From Opisthorchis felineus (taxonomy: Eukaryota; Platyhelminthes; Trematoda; Opisthorchiida; Opisthorchiidae), in contig SJOL01007508.1 of assembly GCA_004794785.1 (NCBI GenBank), forward strand, positions 245,874 through 309,873: a stretch of DNA of 64,000 nt. Reading direction: 5' to 3'. Both the position numbers and the translations under genes were made by a program. Each line of letters starts with the position of its first letter. Position 1 is the stretch's first letter. This document shows positions 1 to 13,339 of this stretch, piece by piece. Below the pieces are notes generated by a model that saw only the letters and a list, made by a program, of their open reading frames with translations, was not told where the DNA came from and did no database searches.

Positions 1-3000
1 AGTATGTGCTTGAAACCTTTGTCAAACTCGGGGGAAACAGCTACGGGTGGTGAAAGATTGTGTCTCCATTAAATCTGATGTGACCTGTCAAACGCTCCAT
101 CTAATTTGTTGAAGTGCCTTTCTTCTCGAATATTTTCAGGAACCCACCGGATTTAGCATTATATAAGAAATTACGCAGTTATGTATGTTGCATGCGCTGA
201 ATACGGTTCATAAAAATTGCTGACAAAATGTATTCTGTTGCCACTAACAAGCGGCCCAACATCCAACGCACACGTTTCGTGACTATATCGTAGTCATTTA
301 TGTGGAAGTCTAGCCCGGCTATTCTATGCAAGATTCAGTCACACGTACATAAAATCTGGCAACGAAAAATAAAAATATCCCGTGTTCCCAAACTTCCAGC
401 CTTTGCAACAAATAAGACTGAATCTACAGTTTACCGGACAATAAAACCAACCTTTTAACACTAGGGATATAACGACGCTTAACTGGGCAACAAACAGGCC
501 ACTCCTTTTATCAAGTGTATAACGTCGATCCTCATATGCTCAGAATAAATACCGCTGGGCACAGAAGAATGCCGCGCGGATGCGGTAGTACGCACAAGAG
601 CGTGTATTGTTTGATACAACAGACACTTTCTCAGGCTCTTCAAGCAAATATAGTCACGTCGTTCAGCGGCCTCTGTTAGGAATAAAACCACAGGCAATAC
701 AAGTTGTAGCAAGGCCACTTAACTTATCAGCTTTCGGCGGCTGACCTACAAGCGTGGTGATCCAAATAAAGAAAGTATCCAATAATCGTATTAGCTGGAT
801 TATAGATGTGGTGAGTATAAATCCCAGGTAAAATATATACTGCGCACCCGTTACCCTAAATGATAAAATGTGTTCTTATAAATGGGAGCCCTCTTAAATT
901 CGACGGCATCCTGATCTGTCACCGCCGCATTTCGCTTAGAAAGTTCCACTTGATAGGGAGGTCTTAATCCAGCGTAGAATTCCTTTTTGCATCTTATGGG
1001 CTTGGAGTTTTGTGAGCAGTGAAATGTTGAAAACTCAATGAAAACCAGAAATTGTGGCATTCAGTTTGGGTAATTTTATATTGGCTTGTGTTAACCTGTC
1101 AACGAACTAAAGTTCTGATAAAGGGCAAGCACGCACTCGGTGCTGGACATGCAATCGTGCACGAACATATTTAACACTTTCTTCACTCGAAAAAAGTGCA
1201 GGTCAAACACAAAAATTAAAAAAATTGTACGGGAAAACGCTTCAACCCAAAATGTCAGCAAAACGTGTGATATTTGGCCAGCGTCACCCGAAAAATTTCT
1301 GTAACGAGCAAATTCAACGTCAGAAAAAGCTCTTGGTTAATTACCTAAATAAAGTATAGTAGCCTACGTCCAAACCTTCTGGACAAGTGATCTTTAAAGT
1401 TTGCATGTTCCACTTTGTCTTTAAATTAATACAACTGATATTTTACTGCCCTCTGCAACTTCCTCGAAAATGTGCTCTAAAATGTTAACGATTCTAGTTT
1501 TTGCGGCTAGCATAATTAAATCCTAGAAGTATCCTAACAAATAGTCATAAACACCACGGACTCATAGTTAGTTGTGGGAGGTCAAAATGTAGCACAAAAC
1601 GTCCGTCTCCTGGTTACCGCAGCCATTCACAAAGCTGCTTCCGCTCAATGAAAATGGAAAAAAACATTGATATTTTTTCGCTACAACATCATCGATCCAA
1701 AGTTCTCCTCACACTCACAGAGCAATGAAACTGCTTCTTCTATCAAAAAGCAAGCTTGTAGCAAAAAAAGTTTCCGTTACGTGTGAAAACTTTGATAAAG
1801 TTGAGCGCATTTTAGTAAACCGGTGGCACTTAAAGATTACAAATTCTCTGTTCCCTGAAGCTGAATTATTCTTAAAAGAAATTTTGGTACTTACATGAGG
1901 ATAAGTAAGTTCGTACAGTCATCTAATACCTACGTTTTGCCTGTTTTGACTTGTTTCACCTTTTAAACCAACTGCATCTATTCTCCTTCTTATTTACTGT
2001 AGTATCTATAAAAGCGCCTCGATAATCGCGTGAATTTGACCATCAGCCCTCTTTACATTCTCACTCATCTGGTTTGCGCACATGCTTGGCTCTATTTAGC
2101 TCTCAGACCAGATAGAATTTACCTCCAAAAAAGACAAAAATTACGGTGCTGTGATTTGGCGGACCACTGATTCTGCCCCAAATCTGTTGCTCCCCGCTGT
2201 GCAAACTTTAAAGAGCACCCAACGTTTTATGACCTCCTAATATAATTGGCTCCATTTTATCACAGTTAGAAAATACCCGGCGGTGAAACAGTATATTGTG
2301 ACGCCTACAGCGATCACTTATTTTTCTTTTCTTTAGAGGAATAAACAAGAAACAGAATTCAAGTTGGAACTGGAGATCGCTTTTGATACGAAAATAATGA
2401 GGCCCCAACAACGGAACCGCTTGAGCCAATGCGAACAATGATATAAGCATCCTTAAAGCGGGGACGCCGTACTCCAACAACCTTTGTGTTAAACGGTGTT
2501 AATAAAGTTACTTCAAAGCCGCCCAACAGTTTTTCCACTGTCTCGTTATCCCATGGCTACGAATATTTTCGAACTCTAAGCCATGCATCTCACAGCGTGT
2601 GCACCACGCATGCAGCGCGTCCACTCTGGATTCTCGTGTTTTATCGGGCAATCGGTGTGGGCACTACAAAGTCCGTAAGCCTTCCCGGCGCACACCCTAA
2701 TAATAAGATGTTGTTCCATGAACTGCACATGTGCCTTGCAGTCTGTTTCCCACAAAAATTCCATCGCGACCTAGCGTCAACTCTGTAGCTGGCGGTAGCA
2801 TGGCTGGAAGTTGTGACTGATGAAAAACCAAACAGTGAGTTGATGGAGACAGCAGTATTGAGGTGTAGTGGAGATAAAACCTGTGAGTTTTAAACTAATA
2901 TTAATGACCGTTGCAAAACCTGGGTTACCTTGCACAGTCCTGGTCTAGTGATAAACCGAAGTAAGCGAACTAGGATGCAGAAGCACGTTCGGGTAGATTA

Positions 3001-6000
3001 CGCAAGAAAGACTCCACCTCGGAAATGCAGGTTAAGCTGAAAGCGGCATACCCACCGGTTTCAAGGAGTGAGGAAAGAGTGATCAGTATCCTCCTAGCTA
3101 CCAAAGCGCGGAATCAGATTTTCAACGCAGGAAAGTTAGGTGAATATACGGACAGAACTGACCATCGATAATCTGAAATGGTCTGTGACTTGGACCTTCG
3201 GCACATTTTCGTTAGATACAAAGTATGTGTAGAACGGGTAGACCTAAAGCATCTTTTATTCGCATAAGTGAAACGCCTGAGAGGAAACTGGCAGATGCAC
3301 GGTAAACTACGGACACACTGTCAGACTGGGCGCGACATTAGCCGTACGGTCACTGTGACGTCGTACAGTAGTTCACTGAAAGCCTCCCACGTAGTCGGCT
3401 TGGCTGAAATGGTCAGGGTCACTGAATGCATTTTTGTTTGTTAGGTTTATCTCGGCAGCTGTCACAAAGGGAGACCAGTATAGATCGAGACTATTCTTGA
3501 GTCCATTTGGGGTGCAGAATATGGGTAGTGTTGGGGCCATTCACATGAATCAGGGGGTCATTCAAAGCTAAACTGAAGACTCAAAGGGCGGAAAAGTGTA
3601 GAAGGGATATCTAGACTGTTTCGGGATTGCAAGTAGGCTGTGAAATAGGATGCATACAATTATTGACAAATGTAACAGCATAATAGGCCTAGAACACATG
3701 AAAATATTCTGGGTGAGGCCAAGTCGGCGCCCCGAATACTCATTATGTGAGTGGAAGGAGGGACAGAGCGGGTGTGTCCATAAGTGCATTCCTCTAAATG
3801 GCCCAGAGGAATTAAATACGTACAATGCGCGCCGCCTGGTTTATAGCACGGCGAGTGGTTGCCCACAAGCCTCAGCAGAGAGCGGGAATCTGGGTAGTAG
3901 CAGATCTCCAACAAAAGTATACTCTGGTGGGGGCGGAGGTGGCGCCTTATAGAACCATTGTTCGTGTGGGGACAGCAAGAGTTGGCGATAAGTCTTGTGG
4001 GGGGTTAGCTGCTTTCAAGGGTGAATATGGGGAAAATCCATTATGCTGGTGCAGTTAAGCTGTGCCATGCCTGCGTCATGTCTAGCTGTGCAGTCACCCA
4101 CGGTCCCTCATAGGGGGTTATGTGTTATGACTTGTGAGAGGTCGGGGCCCAACACCGTGGTTCGAACGTGCCTCTCTTCTTTGCTAGCCCTTGGGAACAG
4201 GTGGCCAGCCGAATCCATGTCGAAAATTCATATAACCGGCCATCCGGTTTTGCTGTCAGCTAGTTCAGCTTACACATTCGCACACGTTTAAATGACGACC
4301 GTCTGCATCCACTCTTATCCCGCCCCGGTAACTCTGGTCACACACACGCCATACACAATACCAACACCTTGTCTACCCCAGTAGCTAGCCAAACACAGCA
4401 ACAAGCCTCAGGACTAGTAACAGGACGTGACTTCAACTTCGGCTACACTTCGGAACTGGAAGTTCCATTAGCTGTCCGTTATGGTCATATCCATTTTGCT
4501 CTCTGTGGCTTGAGCTAATGCTCAGAATCATAAAGGTTAGTCCGTTTTCAGATGACCCTCACTTTGAGCTCAAAACGGCCAAGTTTCACTTTTAACAGCA
4601 CCTAGTAATGCTGTTTCTATCATTCCAAATTCCGGGTTATTATCTCCAACTGCATTCTGCTGCATTGACCCCGAGAAACCCACTGCTGCATTATCGATAC
4701 TACGATGCCGACTGCGTCCGGATGTCAAGTCCCTGCCCGTTCCAAAATTTTCGTGACCCCACTTGTGTGGCACGTTGCTGTTTTCAGAGCTGCTGTAATT
4801 CTTTGCACTTCCTTGCATCGCCAAATTTGGATTTTTTCTGACTATGACCATGTCACCCAGCAGGTATCAGTGAATATTGATATTTTTACCACGAACCACC
4901 TTTAAAATTCTTTCATCTGTATCTACAGATTCAAAAATCAATCAAAAACAGCATTATTGAGTCCAAACTACTAGTCGCTTGAACGCGTTTGCTATTCCGA
5001 GAAGGTTCTTGGACCCAGACTTATGGTATCTCACCGTATTTTCAGCTTCACACTTTAGCATCCTGTTCCAATTTGGATACGCAGGCTCCCTCTGTTTTCG
5101 GGTTAGAAGGATAAAAGCGTGAAGTCTCTCCGCCCTTAACCACATTCCGTACGTACAGCATCCCTTTCTACGGTCACTTTGGGCACCATAAGTTAGTCAT
5201 TCATTACCTGGTCTTGCGGTCGCTATGGCCAGGGGCATATTCGTTTGGGAGGTTATTAAGTTCTCGTAAATCTTTTACCACATTCGCTCCAAATATGAGC
5301 ATGCATTATTTTACTGTGGAGGTATTTACACTTGTCTGATTGATTGATGCATAATTCGCTTCAGGTCACATAAAATAAGAGCCTACTGCAAGACAAAGAT
5401 AAAGTCTGGACAAAAGTGCCCAAATTTATCAGCCGTTCTAGACTATGGAAATCTAGAGCCTCATATTCATAACAGAATACTGCTAGTTCCACTTGAGCGC
5501 CCTACCAAAATGGGCACTGCTTTGTCATATGGCACGTTTCCCATCAAGTCACGTGACCGTTCAGTGAGCAAAAGTCCGTGCTCCTGCTAACTTCAGCCAG
5601 AACGAAAAGAGATTAGGCCACTCAGAGGGAAGTCAGTTTGAACCTAGTAAGAGACCACTTCTATGTCTCACCTAGCGCGAAGTTTGTCTATTGTAAACAT
5701 CGTAGTACTTTGTGTGTCAGTTAAAAATCAGGGCAGTTTGTTACTATTCTGAAGGTTGATAGTTGAACATTATTGCCTTTGAAGTCAATCAGTTGACAAC
5801 TCATGCTTCGTCCAACAACACTCACTTGTAACATATAGAGTCGGCTCCTCGTATTATTCAAGGAACCCGTTTGAACAGCAGGCCTCAATGCTAAAACTTT
5901 CACGTTTTTTCAAGGCGCGCTTTTTCAGTTTGGTTTGTCCGCGTTCCTTAGAAGAATGCTCAGAGAACCTGGATGGCATATTTTACCTAAGTGGTCCTAT

Positions 6001-6474
6001 TGAATTGGGTGAATGATGGTCCCATAGTTTTTTTGCAGCCGGCTGACCAAAAGGTTCATGTGCCACTGCTGCTTTTCATGTACCGATTACACCTCATTCG
6101 TTCTTCTTCCATAAGTTGGGTCACCACCGGTAAGATTATCTTCCCGCGCAGACTTCCGTATCTCCGCGGCTTTTTTGCTCGCCTTGGAATGGCAGCGCCC
6201 TATGTTTGCTTCTTTGCAGATGCGCTCACTGCACATTGAATTCAGTTAAGGGAATACAAGGGCATCCTTATGTTCATTGTCCTTATTTCACACTTAATTT
6301 GCAACGTATGATAGATACTATTCCATTTACTTCTGCGCTCTCCCTAGTGAGATTCGGTCCACATTTATCTCCCCTTTTACATCAAGAAAAACTGTTTGAA
6401 TCCCTACAGGAGATCCCTAATGCAAGCATGCAATTTGTAGGACTACCAACAGAGGACAATTCTTCGGAAGAAAT
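1..6474. other. Gene-less stretch, nothing recognised
   Basis: No ORF here resembles a known family and none has convincing exon borders. The part from about 3.6 to 4.3 kb is richer in G and C, has overlapping open frames on both strands, and contains a G-rich run at 3926-3942 (five G-tracts of 2 to 5) that could form a G-quadruplex. I treat the overlapping frames as a compositional effect or an unrecognised old repeat. Confidence 0.6.
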
Positions 6475-6728
6475 AGTGGTGTACATTTGGTAATTGATCA
6501 GGTGGCTGTTGATCTGTTCGCAGAGCTTGGCAATTGATTTGCAGACGTTTCGTCACCATTCGAGGAGACATCCACCCAACAGCGCACTGAAGATGTCTCC
6601 TCGAATGGTGACGAAACGTCTGCAAATCAATTGCCAAGCTCGGCGAACAGATCAACAGCCACCTGATCAATTACCAACTAATGCACCCGAGCTACCAATA
6701 TTCCAACAAATTACCAGTGGTGTACATT
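6475..6728. mobile_element. Fold-back (hairpin) element with 13-bp target-site duplication
   Basis: Two 84-nt arms, 6489-6572 and 6592-6675, are inverted copies of each other with a single mismatch (83 of 84), separated by a 19-nt spacer. The unit 6488-6715 is bordered on both sides by the same 13-mer, AGTGGTGTACATT, at 6475-6487 and 6716-6728, which looks like a target-site duplication. No coding capacity is evident; the open frames that run through the arms mirror each other and are by-products of the palindrome. A non-autonomous fold-back element, or a head-to-head pair of truncated retroelement copies, would both explain it. A diverged relative of the left arm lies near 55.2 kb. Confidence 0.75.
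6489..6675. repeat. Near-perfect inverted repeat, 84-nt arms
   Basis: Left arm 6489-6572, loop 6573-6591, right arm 6592-6675. The only mismatch is inside the block near 6523 (left, T on the complement) against 6643 (right, G). Such high arm identity means either a young insertion or correction between the arms. Confidence 0.9.
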
Positions 6729-9700
6729 GCCTCGTTGGATGAGCTTCTACCTATGAGATGTTTCCCCTTCCTCCACCATGCAACGTGTCAAAACGCCCGC
6801 CTTTGAAAAACAAATGTCAGGCTGTGATCCCACGGCAAGCACGATAGAACGACCTGTACTATGCTCTTTAGGCATCCGTATTGCGGTTGAAGGGATTCTC
6901 TCATCTTCTTGTTTCTATAGCTTCTAGGCCTATCTCTGATCCTCGCCAGACATCCAAGAAAGCAAAACAATTGCGCACATCTCGTTCTGTTGAGGACCAA
7001 AACAAGCGGATGTCTTTTGTGCTGTGATACTGACAAGAATGAAAATAGTAGAGCAGTTTCGGCTATTCTCCCGCTGTCCTTCGCGATAGATAATTATTCT
7101 ATGCAGGTTTTTTGGGTAAACACGGGCGAAGGATCACCGTTTTAATGGAGTGTGAGGATTAGGTGTTCCAGCACGCTCCGGAACGGTTAAAAACAGAACG
7201 CCACCACGCCTCGCGGCTAGTTCGTACGTACTTTCGGTGAATTTTGTGAAAAAAGTTCTTTTGCCCACGTCTCACGTGTCACTGCTTTATTGACTCGGAA
7301 ACATTTCATTAGAATGTAACGTGTTTACATCCCTGACTACTCCGAATTCTCTGTGTTGGTTTTGATCGATTCGACCGCCGGAGACTCGTTTCATCTGTAA
7401 ACCTGAGGGAAATTGCCGAGGTGTTTCCACTTTCTGGTTAGTATTAGAGCTTTTGATGGTCTGCTGACCCGAATCGGCTCAACATAGAGCTTGTGAAGCA
7501 CGCGAAACTGGTTAAACAACAGTTCACTTGGGTGGCCATATGGTCTGATATAGGGTTTCGATAGCAACTACCTAATAAAGGGTGGAGGCTCATAACAGCG
7601 TGAAATTTTTGATTTCACGTGTAGTATAGCGATAAAGGAAGCCTGCGGACAAAACTTTACAAGTGAGTATCACTGAGTCAGATAAAACGCACGAACACTT
7701 GAACTAACCAGCGCGCGATTCCTCCCTTTCTGGGACCTATGAGGTAGGCTCAACTGGCTATTCTCCCACAATTTTGTGTGGCGGTGCAGGTGTGACGTAG
7801 TGCGTTTCCGGACAGGAAAATGGACGAAGTTTGGGCATTCGTTTGACGCTGCGGCCTCATTCTGACTCTCAATTTGGACACCACTTAAGAGGTGGGAAAT
7901 TCGGGTGAACTTCAGCTGTCTCCCGACAATTCTAGTTTATTGAACTAAATGTGCTTTTCGCAATACAGCCACAATTATTTGTTTACACAAGACGTACACA
8001 TGCTGAACATCATTGAATTATGAACTAACTATTGCTTTGTTTGCGCTCAATGTGAAGGTCGATTAGTGTAACCTCGCAACCAAATTGAAAGCCATTCGAA
8101 AAGGGGAAAACTAGTTTCCTCATCCACGGGGTTGGATCTGGAGGCTCCAGTCATCAGGTATATAGTCAATTATTTTATCAATATAATTGACGTGTTGCGA
8201 CAGCATTCTTAAGTGATATTCCATACTACGATGCAGCAATAGGCTCCATTAGCATATTATGGTATCCCGGAGTGGATTTATGGCTTCGTATTTCGTAAGG
8301 AGGAACAAAGAATGCGATAGGTTGATATGGTGGGAAAAACTATTAAGGCTGCCTGCTTTGGTCAATTTGTGAGGAGTTGTGTGGCTATTGACGCAAATTT
8401 ATTCTGCGTGATCTAATTTTTAGGGAAAGATGTGCTCCAAGATTTTAGAGATTTTATGGAACTGAGTAGTCACAGGTGCTAAAGAATAGAGATGACATTA
8501 GACTCCAGCTTTTGCAAAGGAGAGTCGCTTAGGGAGAGAACAGACGCGCCAACCTGGACAGGTTTCAGTCGGTCATCGTCTTGTGTCTTCCACGTGACGT
8601 GGCGTTAAATAGAAGGCTTGATGGTTCTAACGGTAGACTCTCCCGTCTTGGTTCGCAAGTTCTTCGTGGCTTCTTCTAAAATCTATACTCCACAATAAAG
8701 AGGAATATAACCTACCCAGTTGGACTGGGCGCCATCAGACTTCGGAGTAACTAGACAACTACCTGCTACAATGCTAGCTAAGCTGAACTGACCGTCCGAC
8801 AGGTTTGATATTGACTGGTTCATTGAACCATGCATAGGAAAATTCGGGGACGCTTTTCAGACATTGTCCACGGAGAATGAAAGTGGCGTCTGGAATATTG
8901 CAGATGGTGTCAGGTGAAGATCGGTCAGTAGTTTGCAAATGAGAACATTCCATTCCATTTTGTGTTCAGCTACAAGACAGTTAAAAAGCAAAGTTCACAA
9001 CTGCCCAACCAAGGCCTAGGTGTGGACTGTCTACATTGAAAGCAAAGCCTCTTCCTTTGCAGCGGGCCATGTTTCACATAGGATAACTTGAACACCATCT
9101 GTCTACACGAACATGCCAAATACGTCGTTAGCTGTGTGAATAACCCTGTACGCAGATACGAGGTTTCATACTACAATAAGCAGCTTGCCGTCCAACACAG
9201 AGAGCTAAATGATCTAAGCGCCGAACTCAGCCAGACAGTCTCCCGGCTAACTCAATTTAGCACAGCTGTAACGCACTGAAAAACAGGATCAGAACACCAG
9301 CGGTTCAGTAAATTCTCACTCGTCGAGTTGCCACCGAACATGGGTGTCTAAACGCAGTCACAAATGTCTACTGTTCACAGGTAAAGGCATAACCTGGACA
9401 GAGGTAAGTATTGTTGACACCGGCTTATTCCAACGGTAAAATGCTGTTTCCAGACCCCCATCCAACCATTATCGTGATCAAAAGACTAATTACACCGGCT
9501 GCCTGGTTTCTGGTCACAGACAGACTTGAAGAAACGCATTTGCCTGAACATTGTTACCTACCAGATGGCCTCCAGAAAATGAAGTCTCTTTATTAGGCTC
9601 AGAATAACTCATACCCGTCCACGCTTGTAGGCGACGACTGCTAAGATTCGTCCAAGGCTCCGGCGAAGATACCGAGAAGGTACTTTTTGCGGCACACTAC

Positions 9701-12029
9701 CTCAGGCGGAAGTACACCTCACGGATTTAGCCCAACATCTCCTGGACCTAATAATCCGTAAGCTGGCGTACTGAACTCTAGGCTTAGAGGAAAAGGAAAG
9801 ACTGAGTTTGTCGACAGGATCTGAGAGATCCGCAACTGAATCCAACCAAGTAACTTTAGCCATACTATACAGTATAAAAATTCACCTCGGATCCATTCCA
9901 ATTAAAAGAAACATTTATAGCCTAATCTTTGTCCAAGTAAAAACTGCTGGTTACAGGAGGGGCCGGTCAAGAGTCTAGGAGGTAAGCCCGATGTCCATGA
10001 GTACTGTTGTCTCCGTGCTTCAAGTGAGATAAGAGCACCAAACATGAGCCCCTTGGACTTGTACTGGTGCCCACAGGCAGTCATCACAATGAAACAAAGT
10101 GAGAAACCTTGAATCATTCACTCAAATGGGTCTTGGACACGTCAAAGGCGGGTAAGAGGCTCATAAAGCAGCTCAACAGAGGCATTCACAAAATGTACAG
10201 TTGCCAACAAATAAACAAGTAACTGATGAAGTGGCCGTCCATTACTAGGACAAGTTTCTCGTTCACAAGTATGCTTATATTAGTAGTATCTTTGGTAGGC
10301 GGCGGCGCTTCCAAATGGATGATCCATCCCTTTGTTAACCTAAAAACGTCAGCGTAGAAACGACCAAAAAATATTTAATTCATTCTTCTTACATTGGTGT
10401 ACGTTTTTTGATCTGAGGTAGCCACCGACAACAATATCCGTTGATCCTCAGTGGCTACGAACGGATTTTTGTGGGCTGCCTGACAAACATCAAAATGAGT
10501 GAAACATAAATATCGCATTTTTAAACGTCTCCAATGCTGTGTAACTCTGCTGCATTACAATGCTTATTACAGTCTTCAGACCGCTTGAGGTCCAGAAGCA
10601 ACGCTGTGCCACACAACCAAATGTAATATTTTTGGCCACATAAGTGCCACCTGTTTACTGTTATCCAGATGCTGATGTTTTTTTCTGAAATAAAATCTTT
10701 CTTAGTGTTGCGTAACAGTCTATTGCATTTCTATGTAAACATCATACTGCACGTTGGCTATCTGCTAATCTGATGTAGACAGAGACAAGGCCGTGGTAAA
10801 ATTAACTCTTCAGAGGATAAATTATTAAGGTGCAAGGTTTATTCCATCAATATGAATTCTGTTAGCTCTGAAAGATCTCAGCTATATTTTTCGTACTGTC
10901 AAATTATTTTGTGCAGTCCACCGGCCTTCAGTAATTGCGTTGTTTGTTGTGCTTTCGTCTTTTTACAAACATTTTGTTTGCGAAGATGCGTCTATTAACC
11001 CAAAACGTTCACAAGACTTCTGCTTTGGATAGGCTGGGTAGTTAATGCGAGTAGTTCTACGTTCCTGCCACCTATCTGCTGTCAAAATCCATGCGATCTT
11101 GTTCATAACCTCGTTGAATAATCCCTAGAAGTCTGCCTTTATGTGTACAGCCTCAGTTATAAATGGACATTGATGCTTGGTTGTATCACACCTCAGTAAG
11201 CGGGGTCCCAAAAGGAGTTAATGCCCTATAGGAAAAACTATAGCGTTGACCAAATTATTCGTGTTGCCAGTCCAAATAAATTATCTGGAACAAAGATAGC
11301 GTGGATGTGGAAGTAGTATTGCAAATTACTCAACTTGAATACCGGTTTTTCTTCTGCTTTTTAGTTTTAATAGATGTATATGAAATAAGCCCTAATTTCA
11401 GGTAGAAGGCCACGGAAATCCTGCTGGTGCTTTTACCAAGCCCGTTAGAAAGGGTCGGCCCTGAAAGCCAACCCAACGGCTGACCGTGACTACCTGCGTG
11501 TTGTTAGACACAGTCGAAATACTTTTGAAACCAAATATTCTGATGCTGTTTAAAAGGCACCAAGCGTGGACAGCCGCATCCTTAGCTAGACGGTTATGCC
11601 TCACTCTCTGCTCCCTGGAGCCACGTCGGTGCCTTCCGGCCAAATAGGTCAGAATGTTGAGTCATTGGCTTCGAGAAAAGTCCATCTAGAAAACTCCAAC
11701 AACCGCTGCCTTGGGCGCAAACATTCAAGTCAAATTCCGTGGACAGGGTTCCAGCAAACAACCCTAAAATCGTCCACTGCTCTGTGGGTCAAGATTTTGA
11801 GTCAATGTTTCAGAGTTGGGTAACTCAACTAAATCGCTTCTTCGGCTTAAGCAACCGGGAAGTATCATTCGACTTTGCAGCACTTCGCTCACCGGCCTAT
11901 CCCCATATCCCTCCTCATGCCCATCGTGAAATGCATAGTGATTAACCCACCCGTCAAACTCTTAGCCACTGCTTTGTGTCTAAACTGTCACAAATAAAAT
12001 AAAGCAAAATAATCACTTACCAACCTCAG
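6729..12029. other. Gene-less stretch, mostly unrecognised
   Basis: I see no host gene. Short open frames (for example near 9.1, 9.4 and 9.9-10.1 kb) show no family features and no convincing splice borders. The segment 11.4-11.65 kb may hold a Penelope-like endonuclease remnant (listed separately), and 11.65-12.03 kb may be the 5' leader of the retrotransposon that follows. Confidence 0.55.
11398..11643 (-). pseudogene. Possible GIY-YIG endonuclease remnant of a Penelope-like element
   Basis: The minus-strand open frame has, near its centre, an Arg-rich start, an alanine-histidine-cysteine segment, a Phe-x-Phe pair and an isoleucine/valine-rich tail. The spacing loosely recalls the second half of the GIY-YIG nuclease domain of Penelope-like elements (H...H.F.F...I pattern). 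The GIY and YIG motifs themselves are not visible and no Penelope reverse transcriptase lies next to it. It could equally be a chance frame. Confidence 0.22.
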
Positions 12030-12038
12030 AAAATCTGA

Positions 12039-12790
12039 CCCACGTTGCAACCTTCAAAGTCTGTATTCTACATCAGATTGAGCAACATGCATTTTTGCTG
12101 GGAACTTGTTTCCCTCTCTAGCGATGTAAACTGTGTCTCCAAAAGTAGGAATACACGACCCCACCTTGGTTGTGTGCATCAAACCGCCAAGAACAATCGC
12201 TTCGAATACCGCGTGAACCTGACAAAATTACTCGTAGTACTTATGGTGTGAGATTTGCACTCAGCCTCAAGCGCTTTACTGAAATGGATCCCAGCAAACG
12301 GTCGTCTTTGCGCTGGGCGGTTTGCTAGCTCAACCGAGGTCAATGCAAGTCAGTGAGGTAAACTACAGTTATTTGCCGCATCAGCATACGCTCCGACAGA
12401 CTATAGTTCTGAGACTGAGAAGGACGGGTTTCTTGGGATCTGTCGCGACTGATTTGGTTAGCAAGAAGGACGGATATAGTAATCCTAGTGGGTGAACGAC
12501 TGAGTCCCAAAGAAGCAAGATTAGTTGGTAAATTTAGAGTCGACGCTTAGTATAAGGTTGATGGGAAGCAACGGCTTCAGTTATATGCATATTATCGTCT
12601 GTTTCTGGCCAGCACGAAATTCCGGCACAAATGTACACAACCGCAGTCAATGATTTAGTTGGACCATTAGGCTGTTAGTAACCGACGTAGAGTCTCAAGT
12701 AAGAACAGCGGTTATTTCTGAGGGAAGTAACTTGATTATGATCACGGCATTGTGAGGGCCAGGTTGTCACTTCGCATGCCGTAAATAGTA
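12039..12790 (+). pseudogene. Retrotransposon endonuclease domain, broken
   Basis: In-frame fragments recall APE-like nucleases of non-LTR elements: a start like 'ATFKVCILHQI' (usually ATFNVRTL..), 'DVNCVSKSRN' (usually DVCCVSETR..) near 12.13 kb, 'AASAYAPTDYS' near 12.38 kb (the S/AAYAPT motif), 'VILVGE' followed by a KEA segment near 12.48 kb (usually the GDFNA motif, here mutated), 'RLFLASTKFRHK' near 12.6 kb, and 'DYDHGIVRARLSLR' near 12.74 kb (the SDH motif, with its serine replaced). Several stops and frameshifts fall between these pieces; the key catalytic motifs are damaged. Confidence 0.75.
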
Positions 12791-13339
12791 AGTGTGTCAA
12801 AGCAGAACAGTTCCATTCGTCAACTTCAACAGGTTTCTTTAGTTTGAGACTATTGAGCTGACCTGGTTAGAAAACTACTAAAGACGCACAGTAGTGCGGA
12901 TGATGACGAATGCTTGGAGGTGGAATGGGAGCAAGTTGAAGAAGCTATGCTGTCGGATATTAGAACTTATAGCCAAGACACCCCATGTAAATAAATGAAC
13001 AGTGAATATCGCCGAAGGCAGCAGGTCTACTTGCGGCACGAAAGGCCACATCAGCAACTAATGACTATCAAGGCACACGCAGATCCCTCTAACGCCGGAA
13101 AATTGAGGGTTTGAAGAATAACAGAGCGCTGGTGAATAAAGCTTTCCCTGCAGGCAACAGCCGCGGATTAGACCAGTCGGCCAAAAAGAGAACAAGCGTC
13201 AGCGAATCTACATACGAGAAGACGGAACGGACGTTCACTGACTAAACCGTCCTCAACGATGAACTGAGAACTTCTAAACGCAGTTCGGCCACTCCCCTTT
13301 AACGCAACCGCTGGAAGAATCCAGCGAGACTGAATGGAA

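Noticed and set aside
3650..4058. Overlapping open frames on both strands at 3.6-4.1 kb
   Set aside because: Several frames are open at once in a GC-richer patch, which is expected by composition; none has family features.
4083..4170. B-box-like GGTTCGAACG near 4159 with an A-box-like TAGCTGTGCAG near 4083
   Set aside because: Spacing is too wide for a tRNA and no acceptor stem or cloverleaf can be drawn; a SINE head remains possible but unsupported.
6443..6742. Two similar 75-82 codon ORFs on opposite strands
   Set aside because: They are mirror images produced by the palindromic fold-back element, not two genes.
10423..10455. Small inverted repeat around GTAGCCAC / GTGGCTAC
   Set aside because: Eight-base arms with a loop of about 20 nt are expected by chance in 64 kb; no other hallmark nearby.
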